From JBKPDV01 sp046728075 (GTDB taxonomy: Bacteria; Acidobacteriota; Thermoanaerobaculia; UBA5066; Gp7-AA6): DNA of 16,350 bases. A model generated the notes under the pieces. It ran no database searches. It was not told where the DNA came from and saw only the letters and a list, made by a program, of their open reading frames with translations. The translations under genes were made by a program, and so were the position numbers. The stretch is taken from NCBI GenBank assembly GCA_046728075.1, contig JBKPDV010000225.1:1-16350 (forward strand), read 5' to 3'. Of this stretch, positions 1-9,742 are shown in pieces. Positions within the stretch are counted from its first letter, which is position 1. Each line of letters begins with the position of its first letter.

Positions 1-1344
1 ATCGCCGCGACTCTCCCGGTCGGCGCCTGGGCCGAAGGAAGAGGGTGGGATCAGAACCGATGGCCCGGCGGAAAGTTCCCGGATGCCCGCGATCTGGACG
101 CCGCCGTGGCGGACCGGCCGGCGATTGCCCGCCGAGTCGACGGACATGCCCTGTGGGTCAACTCAGCCGCGCTGGCCGCGGCGAAAATCGACGCTTCGAC
201 CGCGGAACCGGCGGGCGGACGGATTCTGCGGCGGTCCGACGGATCGCCCAGCGGAGTCTTCGTCGACAACGCGATGAACTTGATCGGGAAAGCAATGCCG
301 GCCGCGTCCGCCGGCGATTTCGAGCGCCAGATCCTGGCTGCGGCGCGCGCCTGCGCGAAGGTCGGGCTGACGCAGGTGCAGGATGCGTCCGCGTACGACG
401 CGAACCAGATCGCCGCGCTCGAAGGGCTGGCGCAGCGGGGCGAGCTTCCCATCCGCATCTATGCGACCGTGTCGCCGGAGGCGAGCGGCCTCTCCGGATT
501 CTTCACTCGCGGCGCGCGCATCGGGCGCGGAGACGACTTTCTGACCGTGCGCGCGATCAAGTCGTACGCGGATGGCGCCCTGGGCTCGCGCGGAGCGGCG
601 CTGCTGGAGGACTACAGCGACGAGAAGGGAAACCGCGGACTTCTCGTCACGCCGCCGGAGAGGCTGGAGGAGCTCGCCCGCGAAGCTCGGGCCCATGGCT
701 GGCAGCTCTGGGTTCACGCGATTGGCGATCGAGGCAATCGCATCGCCCTGGACGCCTTCGCGAAGGCGAACCGGGCGGTGCCCAGGCCGCCGGCCGGAGG
801 AGACCGCCCGCGAATCGAGCACGCGCAAGTGATCGCGCTCTCCGACATCCCGCGCTTTGCCCGCGAGCACGTCATTGCTTCGATGCAGCCCACGCATGCG
901 ACGTCCGACATGCCGTGGGCAGAGCAGCGGGTCGGCCCCGATCGCATCGCGGGAGCCTACGCGTGGCAGAAACTGAAGAAGGCCGGTGCCCGGCTGGCCG
1001 GCGGAAGTGATTTCCCGGTGGAATCCGAGAACCCCCTCCTCGGGTTCTACGCCGCAGTGACACGGCAGGACCTTTCCGGCCAGCCCGCCGGTGGATGGCG
1101 CCCCGAGGAAAAGCTTTCCCGAGAGCAGGCTCTCGCCCTTTTTACGTCCGACGGTTCCTACGCGGCTTTCGAGGAAGACCGTCGCGGCCGTATCGCCCCG
1201 GGTTTCGAGGCAGACTTCACCGTCTTTGCCGAGGACCCGGTCGTCGCGCAGGTCCAGCGCATTCCATCGATTCCCGTGGTCCTGACGATGGTCGGGGGGC
1301 GCGTCGCGTACGGCCGCGGACGGACCGGCGGAGGGACTCCTTGA
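1..1344 (+). CDS. Amidohydrolase family 3 (YtcJ-like), 5' truncated by the window edge
   Basis: The frame is open from base 1 to the TGA at 1342-1344, so the N-terminus (including the usual metal-binding HxH) lies outside the window; 447 codons are visible. Seen: GWDQNRWPGG and GHALWVNSAAL near the start, then IKSYADGALGSRGA, a metal-ligand type HAIGDR, RIEHAQ, GGSDFPVE and a C-terminal APGFEADFTVF segment typical of the composite beta-sandwich of amidohydrolases. This order matches PF07969 (YtcJ/exoenzyme-regulatory type), zinc hydrolases acting on C-N bonds of amides or cyclic ureas; the substrate cannot be read from sequence. It is the first visible gene of a three-gene run: its stop overlaps the TTG start of the next gene. 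An internal ATG at 106 is in frame but the homologous sequence clearly continues upstream of it. Family call is firm, function is not. Confidence 0.9.
   Translation: MAATLPVGAWAEGRGWDQNRWPGGKFPDARDLDAAVADRPAIARRVDGHALWVNSAALAAAKIDASTAEPAGGRILRRSDGSPSGVFVDNAMNLIGKAMPAASAGDFERQILAAARACAKVGLTQVQDASAYDANQIAALEGLAQRGELPIRIYATVSPEASGLSGFFTRGARIGRGDDFLTVRAIKSYADGALGSRGAALLEDYSDEKGNRGLLVTPPERLEELAREARAHGWQLWVHAIGDRGNRIALDAFAKANRAVPRPPAGGDRPRIEHAQVIALSDIPRFAREHVIASMQPTHATSDMPWAEQRVGPDRIAGAYAWQKLKKAGARLAGGSDFPVESENPLLGFYAAVTRQDLSGQPAGGWRPEEKLSREQALALFTSDGSYAAFEEDRRGRIAPGFEADFTVFAEDPVVAQVQRIPSIPVVLTMVGGRVAYGRGRTGGGTP
1330..1335 (+). promoter_or_regulatory. Shine-Dalgarno that decides the TTG start of the PCMT-like gene
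   Basis: GGAGGG lies 5 nt before TTG 1341, inside the end of the amidohydrolase gene. It supports TTG 1341 over the first in-frame ATG at 1422, which has no such site and would remove the hydrophobic leader. Confidence 0.6.
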
Positions 1345-2099
1345 GAGGCGCGGTCACGCTATTCTTGGTCGCGATCGTCGGGGCGTCCTGTCACCGGACT
1401 TCCGAGGCCCCGGCGGAAACCATGACTCCGACAAACCATCCCAACGCGGAGCGTCGAACGCGCATGGTCGAGACCCAGATCGTGGCGCGAGGGGTGCGCG
1501 ATCCGCGCGTGCTCCAAGTGATGCGGGAAGTTCCCCGCCACCTGTTCGTCGACACGGCGCATCAGTCGCAAGCTTACGAGGACCATCCGCTCCCGATTGC
1601 AGGCAACCAGACCATCTCCCAGCCGTACATCGTCGCTTTGATGACCGAGCTGCTCGACCTGCAGCCGGAGGATCGCGTGCTCGAGATCGGGACGGGGTCG
1701 GGATATCAGAGCGCCGTGCTTTCGCGGCTCGCCCGCGAGGTCTACTCGATCGAGATCGTGCCGGAGCTCGCCAATGCCTCGGCGGAGCGGCTGCGAAAGC
1801 TGGGATTCCAGAACGTGACCGTCCGAGAAGGGGACGGATACCGCGGCTGGCCCGAGCATGCCCCCTTCGACGGCATCGTGGTCACAGCGGCCCCGCCGCG
1901 GATCCCCGAACCCCTCCTCGACCAGCTCGCGCCGGGCGGCCGCATGGTGATTCCGGTGGGAGACTTTTTCCAGGAGCTGAAGGTCTTCTCGAAGGATAAG
2001 AACGGAAAAGTGACGGAGAAAGACATCCTGCCGGTGCGTTTCGTGCCAATGACCGGCGAGATCGCGAAGACGCCCCCGGCGAATCCGGCTCCGCATTGA
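1341..2099 (+). CDS. Protein-L-isoaspartate O-methyltransferase-like protein with export/lipoprotein leader
   Basis: A 252-residue PCMT-family enzyme (SAM-dependent methylation of isoaspartyl residues in damaged proteins). Seen: VPRHLFV (65-70), GNQTISQPY (88-96), the SAM-binding VLEIGTGSGY (113-122), EIVPELA (138-144), FDGIVVTAA (176-184) and APGGRMVIPVG (197-207). From the TTG start, residues 1-17 form an export leader: a single Arg, a hydrophobic run and GASC. This resembles a lipobox, but with Gly instead of Leu at -3, so lipidation is uncertain. PCMT is normally cytoplasmic, so an exported form is unusual. TTG is chosen because GGAGGG precedes it by 5 nt and it overlaps the upstream stop (TTGA). 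An ATG at 1422 (residue 28) would give a leaderless, cytoplasmic version. The stop overlaps the next start, so the genes are probably cotranscribed. Confidence 0.88.
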   Translation: MRGAVTLFLVAIVGASCHRTSEAPAETMTPTNHPNAERRTRMVETQIVARGVRDPRVLQVMREVPRHLFVDTAHQSQAYEDHPLPIAGNQTISQPYIVALMTELLDLQPEDRVLEIGTGSGYQSAVLSRLAREVYSIEIVPELANASAERLRKLGFQNVTVREGDGYRGWPEHAPFDGIVVTAAPPRIPEPLLDQLAPGGRMVIPVGDFFQELKVFSKDKNGKVTEKDILPVRFVPMTGEIAKTPPANPAPH

Positions 2100-3391
2100 G
2101 CCGCCCCGAAACAGACGCGACCGGCGTCACTCCCGCCGCCGAGACTGCCCCGGATTCTTCGGGACAATCCCATCTCGGGCGCACGTTTCGCGCCTTCACC
2201 TATCGAGACTACCGGCTGCTCTGGGCGGGAGCGTTCACGTCGAGCGTCGGGACCTGGATGCAGGAGGTCGCGCAGAACTGGCTGATCCTGACCATGACCG
2301 GCTCCGCCTTTCTCCTGGGGCTCGACGCATTTCTGGGCGACGCGCCGTTCCTGGCGTTTTCGCTCTTCGGCGGCGTGCTGGCGGATCGCGTCGACCGCCG
2401 GCGAATCCTGCTCGGATCGCAGCTCGTTCAGCTCACGTCGGCGTTTCTGCTGGCCGGCCTGATCTGGGGGCACGCGGTGCAGGTCTGGATCATTCTCACT
2501 CTCTCCTTCGTCGTCGGGTTCGCGCAATCCTTCGGAGGTCCGGCGTATCAGGCCCTCATTCCGACGCTCGTCGACAAAAAAGACATCGGCAACGCCGTCA
2601 CGTTGAACGCGATCCAGTTCAATCTGGCGCGAGTGATCGGTCCGGTGCTCGCCGGCATCGCGTTCTACAAGCTCGGCGCGGCTGCCTGTTTCGGTCTGAA
2701 CGGACTTTCCTTCCTGGCTGTCATCGTGGCTCTGCTCGCCTTGAAACGCGGCGCGCTGGATCTCCCGCCGGGAAAGCCGGAGCCGTTCCGCGAGAGCCTG
2801 AAGACCGGGCTGCGGGCGGTGAGGGATGCCAAGCCGTTGCGGGGACTGATCGCGCTCTCCTTCGTCGGGAGCTTCTGCGCGATGCCGCTGGTGACCTTCC
2901 TGCCGGTCTTCGCCCGCGAGATCTTCCACCGCGATGCGAAGGGGTACAGCGTTCTTCTCGCAGCCTTCGGAATCGGGGCGGTCGCCGGCGCCGTCGGAAT
3001 CGCCGGCTTCGTGCAACGCGTCCGGCGCAAGGGAGTCCTCGCCGTGGCGATGCAGATGACCTTCGGCGCCCTGACCGTGGGATTCGCGCTGTCGCGACTT
3101 CCGGCGCTTTCCTACGCGCTCCTGCTCTTGGCCGGCGCGGCGCTGATGATCGTCTTCGCGATGTTCATGACGCTGGTTCAGTCCAGCGTCGAGGACCGGC
3201 TGCGCGGCCGCGTCGTGTCCGTCTACTCGCTCGCCTTCCGCGGCGCGATGCCGCTCGGCAACCTCGCGGCCGGAGTCCTGGCGAGCTTTCTGGGGGCTCC
3301 GCGCGTCCTGATCCTGGACGGCGCGGTGCTCATGGCGATGGGCAGCTTCGTCCTTCTGCGCCACGCTCGCTCGGGAGTGACCTCGCTGTAG
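2096..3391 (+). CDS. MFS transporter, EntS/MFS_3-like exporter
   Basis: 431 residues starting at TTG 2096, overlapping the previous stop by 4 nt (TTGA). A polar N-tail of about 30 residues is followed by TFRAFTYRDYRLLWAGAFTSS, typical of the MFS_3 group (PF05977, enterobactin exporter EntS relatives). The loop between helices 2 and 3 carries the MFS signature (GGVLADRVDRRRILL, near residues 91-105). Hydrophobic segments along the protein fit 12 transmembrane helices, with a long cytoplasmic central loop near residues 215-245 (KRGALDLPPGKPEPFRESLK). It should be an inner-membrane, proton-driven efflux pump; the substrate is unknown. Whether it exports a product linked to the amidohydrolase is only inference from the operon. 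It is convergent with the kinase ending at 3550; I see no convincing terminator in the 158-bp gap. Confidence 0.88.
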   Translation: MSRPETDATGVTPAAETAPDSSGQSHLGRTFRAFTYRDYRLLWAGAFTSSVGTWMQEVAQNWLILTMTGSAFLLGLDAFLGDAPFLAFSLFGGVLADRVDRRRILLGSQLVQLTSAFLLAGLIWGHAVQVWIILTLSFVVGFAQSFGGPAYQALIPTLVDKKDIGNAVTLNAIQFNLARVIGPVLAGIAFYKLGAAACFGLNGLSFLAVIVALLALKRGALDLPPGKPEPFRESLKTGLRAVRDAKPLRGLIALSFVGSFCAMPLVTFLPVFAREIFHRDAKGYSVLLAAFGIGAVAGAVGIAGFVQRVRRKGVLAVAMQMTFGALTVGFALSRLPALSYALLLLAGAALMIVFAMFMTLVQSSVEDRLRGRVVSVYSLAFRGAMPLGNLAAGVLASFLGAPRVLILDGAVLMAMGSFVLLRHARSGVTSL

Positions 3392-3549
3392 TGCGTTGGC
3401 CGAAGGAGTCGGGTCCTCCTCCAAACTCGGACAGGCGACGCGACCATCTCCGATGTGCGAAAACGCGAGAATGAGACGATTAGACACGAAGCGAGGCGCC
3501 CTGCGGCGCGATGGCAGCAGCTCTGGACCGATGGCCGCGTGACTCCGGG

Positions 3550-6198
<2,649 letters not shown>

Positions 6199-6240
6199 GA
6201 CACATTCGGCGCGCAGGGGTAAGGAAAGGATTGAAGGAAT

Positions 6241-6360
6241 TGGTGGAGCTGAACGGGATCGAACCGTCCCGCTCGCTCGCGAGCGGGACATCGTCGCGCT
6301 CCGTTTAGCGGGGGGCAAGGCCCCCCGAGCCCCCAGGAGGTCGTCGGTTCGATCCATCAG
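6241..6360. repeat. tRNA-Ala-derived palindromic element, copy A
   Basis: A 120-bp element. Its left end (6241-6266) repeats the minus-strand 3' half of the local tRNA-Ala, including the CCA complement, acceptor strand and T-arm. Its right end (6335-6360) carries the T-arm in opposite orientation, so the ends form a terminal inverted repeat. The centre has a perfect 10-bp hairpin (tcccgctcgc with a 2-nt loop, near 6267-6288), a gcgct/agcg mini-hairpin around 6297-6309 and a G6/C6 hairpin near 6309-6326. About 65 bp of the right part is nearly identical to copy B. No coding capacity is evident. It lies 42 bp upstream of the kinase start, on the transcript path from the tRNA to the kinase. Confidence 0.75.
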
Positions 6361-6407
6361 CAGTCACGCTAATGGGAGGGTGTCGCGGGGATCAGCGAAT
6401 CTCTTTT

Positions 6408-6536
6408 TGGCGGAGCTGATCGGGATCGAAACGACCCGCTCTCGCTTCGCTCGGGGCGGGTCGTCCGACGCGCTCCGTTTAGCGGGGGGGCAAGCCCCCC
6501 CGAGCCCCCCAGGAGGTCGTCGGTTCGATCCATCAG
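6408..6536. repeat. tRNA-Ala-derived palindromic element, copy B
   Basis: A second, 129-bp copy in the same orientation as A. The left end (6408-6430) matches the tRNA-Ala acceptor/T-arm complement with C in place of T at the position of A73. The right end (6511-6536) is identical to that of copy A. The left-centre hairpin differs from A: an 8-bp stem cgacccgc/gcgggtcg enclosing a ctcgcttcgctcg-type sequence. The G-run/C-run hairpin is one or two bases longer than in A. The 47 bp between the copies and the 48 bp between B and the tRNA show no resemblance to each other, so the unit is the element itself and not a larger duplication. Confidence 0.75.
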
Positions 6537-6584
6537 CCGTTAGGCAGATGGAGATCCAAGTCGTGATTCACGCGGAGTGCTTAT

Positions 6585-6661
6585 TGGTGGAGCTGATCGG
6601 GATCGAACCGACGACCTCCTGAGTGCGATTCAGGCGCTCTCCCAAACTGAGCTACAGCCCC
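6585..6661 (-). tRNA. tRNA-Ala (anticodon CGC)
   Basis: On the minus strand the 77 nt fold as a full tRNA with encoded CCA. Acceptor GGGGCTG pairs with CAGCTCC and includes the G3:U70 wobble that is the alanine identity element. The D-arm is TAGCTCAGTTTGGGAGAGC. The anticodon stem CCTGA/TCAGG encloses ATCGCAC, giving anticodon CGC (codon GCG). The T-arm is GTCGG-TTCGATC-CCGAT, with discriminator A73. A possible -10 (TATCCT, plus-strand 6675-6680) lies 13 nt upstream; no good -35 is seen. No U-tract terminator follows directly: the two palindromic elements lie downstream on the same strand, before the kinase. Confidence 0.96.
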
Positions 6662-6691
6662 ACAGAGGGCGCGCAGGATAGCACGGACTGA

Positions 6692-6711
6692 GGTTCACCG
6701 AAAGGTGAATC
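6692..6711 (+). other. Stem-loop with GAAA tetraloop in the antiporter leader
   Basis: An 8-bp stem (ggttcacc/ggtgaatc, one G:T pair) is closed by GAAA, 33-52 nt before ATG 6744 and 31 nt upstream of the divergent tRNA-Ala. There is no following T-run, so it is not a terminator for the plus strand. It may be a leader structure or an operator-like inverted repeat in the divergent promoter region; its function is unknown. Confidence 0.4.
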
Positions 6712-6743
6712 GAGGCAAGAAGGCCGCGCTACGATGCTGGCCG

Positions 6744-7943
6744 ATGAATCACGGCATCGACTTCGCCGCGTTTCTGGTCGCCTTCGCGTCGGCTCTCCTC
6801 GCCGCCAAGCTTCTCGGGGAGCTGGCCGAGCGTTTGGGTCAACCGGCGGTGCTGGGCGAGCTCACGGCGGGGGTGCTTCTCGGGCCCTCGGTCCTCGGAT
6901 GGGTCCCGCTTTCTGCGGGCATCCTTGTGGTCGCCGAGATCGGAGTGCTTCTTCTTCTCTTTGGCGTGGGGCTCGAGACCGATCTCGAGGACCTTCTCCG
7001 CGTGGGCGCTCCCGCGCTCGCTGTCGCGGTGTTCGGCATGGTCCTCCCGTTCGCCGGCGGTTATCTCTTCACGCGAGTGCTCGGGTACGAGTCGCTGACT
7101 GCCGTCTTCGTCGGCGCGGCATTGACCGCCACGTCGATCGGCATAACGGCCCGCGTCCTGGGTGAGCTCGGGGTCTTGAAGACCCGGGAGGGGCAGATCA
7201 TTCTCGGGGCTGCGGTCGTCGACGATGTTCTGGGCCTGGTCCTTCTCTCGGTCGTGAGCCGCATCGCCGAATCGGGCAGCGTCGGCGCGCCGGTCGTTCT
7301 ACGCTCTCTCGCACTGGCGGTCGGGTTTCTCGCTGTCGCTCTGGCAGCCGGAGTTCCGTTGGCGCCCCGCCTGATGGGGATCGTCAGCCGGTCAAACGCC
7401 CGCGGCGTCCTGATCGCGGCGTCCGTGGCTCTCGCGCTTCTCGCCGCGGTCGCAGCGAAGAAGGCCGGCTCCGCGGAGATCGTGGGGGCGTTCGCGACCG
7501 GCCTCGTGCTGGCGCGCACGAACCGGCGGCACGACATCGATCGCGCGGTCCAGCCGATCGTCGACACGTTTGGTCCGATCTTTTTCGTGGCCGTAGGGGC
7601 TCAAGTCGACGTGGCGCTCTTGAATCCCATGGTGGCGGAAAACCGGCCGTCGCTCCTCCTGGCTCTGGGACTCACCGTGATCGGGCTCGCGGGAAAATTC
7701 GCGGCCGGCTTCGCCGCCTGGGGAAAGGTCCGCCGCGCCTTCATTGGCGCCGGACTGATTCCGCGCGGGGAAGTCGGCCTGATCTTCGCCTCGATCGGGA
7801 AGGCCACCGGAGCCCTGCCGCGTGGTGTCTTCGTGGCGGTCGTGCTCGCCGTTTTTGCGACGACCTTTCTCGCGCCGCCGCTGTTGAAGTGGCTGCGTCC
7901 GCCGCAGCCGGTTGACGGTCGAGTGTCGAGAGTCAAAGCGTGA
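6744..7943 (+). CDS. Cation:proton antiporter, CPA2 (KefB/NapA-like) membrane domain only
   Basis: 399 residues from ATG 6744. Seen: LGQPAVLGELTAGVLLGPSVLG (31-52, written by family as the KefB-type first half), LLLFGVGLETD (70-80), TATSIGITARVL (128-139) and the paired aspartates AAVVDDVLG (157-164), the ion-binding site of electrogenic CPA2 exchangers. Hydrophobic segments fill the length, consistent with PF00999. There is no cytoplasmic TrkA-N/RCK domain, so it is the short form. It should exchange Na+ or K+ for H+ across the inner membrane; ion choice is not readable. An upstream in-frame GTG at 6705 sits inside a stem-loop with no spaced Shine-Dalgarno, so ATG 6744 is preferred, although it too lacks a clear site. 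The C-terminal residues VDGRVSRVKA are encoded by a heptamer repeat array, suggesting the original 3' end was altered by the repeat. Confidence 0.88.
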   Translation: MNHGIDFAAFLVAFASALLAAKLLGELAERLGQPAVLGELTAGVLLGPSVLGWVPLSAGILVVAEIGVLLLLFGVGLETDLEDLLRVGAPALAVAVFGMVLPFAGGYLFTRVLGYESLTAVFVGAALTATSIGITARVLGELGVLKTREGQIILGAAVVDDVLGLVLLSVVSRIAESGSVGAPVVLRSLALAVGFLAVALAAGVPLAPRLMGIVSRSNARGVLIAASVALALLAAVAAKKAGSAEIVGAFATGLVLARTNRRHDIDRAVQPIVDTFGPIFFVAVGAQVDVALLNPMVAENRPSLLLALGLTVIGLAGKFAAGFAAWGKVRRAFIGAGLIPRGEVGLIFASIGKATGALPRGVFVAVVLAVFATTFLAPPLLKWLRPPQPVDGRVSRVKA

Positions 7944-7998
7944 GGAGCTGCCTCCTTTCGACTATCGACTATCAACTGTCGACTGTCGACTGTTGACT
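7910..7998. repeat. Inverted pair of heptamer arrays at the antiporter/glpD junction
   Basis: The left arm (7910-7937) holds four 7-bp units of the form ggttgac, ggtcgag. The right arm (7957-7998) holds six units of the complementary form (ttcgact, atcgact, gtcgact). The arms are separated by 19 nt that contain a small gagg/cctc hairpin. Together they can form an imperfect long stem. The left arm and stop codon belong to the antiporter gene; the right arm ends one base before the glpD ATG. It may end the upstream transcript or act as a mobile or slippage-prone repeat. Confidence 0.7.
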
Positions 7999-7999
7999 G

Positions 8000-9682
8000 A
8001 TGGGTGGCCTCGAGATGATCGCGACTTTCCCGCCGCGCTCCGAGCGAATCGCCGCGCTGGAGAAAGGATTCTTCGACCTTCTCGTCATCGGCGGGGGAAT
8101 CACCGGGGCGGCGGTGGCGAGGGACGCGGCGGCGCGAGGGCTCTCGGTTGCGATCGTCGAGCGGGACGACTGGGCTTCGGGGACGTCCTGGCGCTCCTCC
8201 AAGCTCGTGCATGGGGGGCTTCGCTACTTAAAGTCGGGCAGCCTTCGCCTCGTCTTCGAGTCGCTCTCCGAACGGGCGCGCCTGCTGCGCCTGGCTCCGC
8301 ACCTGGTGCGACCCACCGATTTTCTCTTTCCGAGTTACCGGCACCGCGGGTTTTCACCGCTGGAGCTCGAGTTGGGCCTGATCCTCTACGATCTGCTCGC
8401 GCTCGGGCGTTCTCCGCGATGGCACCGCCGGCTTTCGCGAGAGCAGGTCGTTTTACACGAGCGGCTGCTCGAGAGCGCCGACCTTTCCGGCGGCGCGCTT
8501 TATTCCGACGCGCGCACGGACGATTCCCGCCTGACCTTCGAGAACGTTCTGGATGCGGCTTCTCTCGGCGCGACGGCGGTGACTCGACTCGAGGTCGAAG
8601 GGTTGGAGAAAAACGAAGCCGGAACCCTCTGCGGCGTCCGCGCGCGGGATCGGGAAGGCGGGCGAAGCCTGACCGTGCGGGCGCGCGTCGTGGTCAACGC
8701 CGGCGGTCCCTGGGGAGATTCGGTCCGGCGCCTGGAAGAGCCCGGAGTCCCGGCGGTCCTGCGCGTGTCTCGCGGCTCACACCTGACCGTCCCGGCGTCG
8801 CGCCTTCCCGTGCTCGAGGCGATCGCCTTTCCGATGGACGACGGCCGGCTTCTCTTCGCGGTTCCGTTTGAGCACGTCACGCTGCTCGGGACGACCGACC
8901 AGGACCATCGTGGATCTCCCGATGACGTCTTCGCCACGCCGCAGGAGGTGGCCTATCTTCTCGACGCCGCCGGGCGCACGTTTCCCTCCGCCCGGATCGC
9001 CGCCGGCGACGTGCTTTCGACGTTCGCCGGCCTGCGGCCCCTCGTTCGTCAGGCGGGCCGCAACTTGATGGAAACCAGCCGTGAAGAAGCGATTCTGGTT
9101 TCCGAGGGGGGCCTCGTCACGGTCACCGGCGGCAAGCTCACCACGCACCGCCGGATCGGAGAGAAGGCCGTCGATCGCATCGGTCCGCTCCTGGCCGCTC
9201 AAGGGGTCCCGACTCGCCCGAGTGCGACCCGGGAGCGGCCCTATCCCGGCGCGCCGCCGGACCCGATGGAAGCGTTTCTTGCGACGTTGGTGGAAAGCGC
9301 GGCGAAGGCGAGATCCCCGCTTTCTGCGGAGACCTCCGAGCACCTGGGCCGCCGGTACGGACGCCGGACCGCCCAGATCCTCGCGCTGACCGCCGAGGAT
9401 CGCGCGCTCCGCCGGCCGATAGCGGAGGGGCTTCCGGACATCGAGGCGGAGATCGTCTTCGCGGCGCGCTTCGAGGACGCTCGCTCGCTGGCGGACGTTT
9501 TCATTCGCCGCACCCATCTCTACTGGCAGGCGCACGATCAGGGTCTGGGCGGGGCCGAGCGGGCCGCCGACCTGCTCGCCCGGGAGCTCGGTTGGTCGCG
9601 CGAGCAGCGTCAGGCCTCTCTCGACCAGTACGCCCAGGAAGTCGCCCGCTCCCGGGCATGGTCGACTGAAATCAAGGAATGA
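8000..9682 (+). CDS. glpD: FAD-dependent glycerol-3-phosphate dehydrogenase (GlpD/GlpA type)
   Basis: 560 residues. It oxidises sn-glycerol-3-phosphate to dihydroxyacetone phosphate, passing electrons through FAD to the quinone pool at the inner membrane. Seen: Rossmann FAD motif DLLVIGGGITGAAVARD (26-42) with the acidic strand end VERDDW, the family block GTSWRSSKLVHGGLRYL (61-77), VVNAGGPWGD (mid-protein), LLGTTDQDHRGSPDDV, and GGKLTTHRRIGEKAVD (GGK at 377-379, near the second GlpD signature but with His for Tyr). A DAO_C-type helical C-terminus ends in WQAHDQGLGG and beyond. The length fits aerobic GlpD. The start could be ATG 8000, immediately after the heptamer array, or ATG 8015 (MIATFPPRSER); neither has a strong Shine-Dalgarno. 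No glpK or glpF lies beside it. It is convergent with the yihY-like gene. Confidence 0.92.
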   Translation: MGGLEMIATFPPRSERIAALEKGFFDLLVIGGGITGAAVARDAAARGLSVAIVERDDWASGTSWRSSKLVHGGLRYLKSGSLRLVFESLSERARLLRLAPHLVRPTDFLFPSYRHRGFSPLELELGLILYDLLALGRSPRWHRRLSREQVVLHERLLESADLSGGALYSDARTDDSRLTFENVLDAASLGATAVTRLEVEGLEKNEAGTLCGVRARDREGGRSLTVRARVVVNAGGPWGDSVRRLEEPGVPAVLRVSRGSHLTVPASRLPVLEAIAFPMDDGRLLFAVPFEHVTLLGTTDQDHRGSPDDVFATPQEVAYLLDAAGRTFPSARIAAGDVLSTFAGLRPLVRQAGRNLMETSREEAILVSEGGLVTVTGGKLTTHRRIGEKAVDRIGPLLAAQGVPTRPSATRERPYPGAPPDPMEAFLATLVESAAKARSPLSAETSEHLGRRYGRRTAQILALTAEDRALRRPIAEGLPDIEAEIVFAARFEDARSLADVFIRRTHLYWQAHDQGLGGAERAADLLARELGWSREQRQASLDQYAQEVARSRAWSTEIKE

Positions 9683-9720
9683 TTACAATATATGAATTGT
9701 GATCCTCTCTCCTTTTGCCT

Positions 9721-9741
9721 GTCGACTGTCGACTGTCGACT
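9721..9741. repeat. Heptamer array (3 x GTCGACT) between glpD and the yihY-like gene
   Basis: Three exact GTCGACT units are followed by a degenerate atcaatc unit that enters the last codons of the minus-strand yihY-like gene. The stretch 9719-9736 is identical to 7976-7993, so glpD is bracketed by the same 18-bp sequence in direct orientation. Flanking gaattgtga (9694-9702) and tcactcaattc (9747-9757) form a weak outer inverted repeat. It lies in the 60-bp gap between convergent genes; there is no T-run, so a terminator role is unproven. Confidence 0.7.
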
Positions 9742-9742
9742 A

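Noticed and set aside
3392..3549. Terminator between the convergent MFS and kinase genes
   Set aside because: Only 4-5 bp stems (ggag/ctcc; gcgcc/ggcgc) without T-runs are visible; not enough to call.
7910..7998. CRISPR array
   Set aside because: The repeat unit is 7 bp with no spacers, and no cas genes are present.
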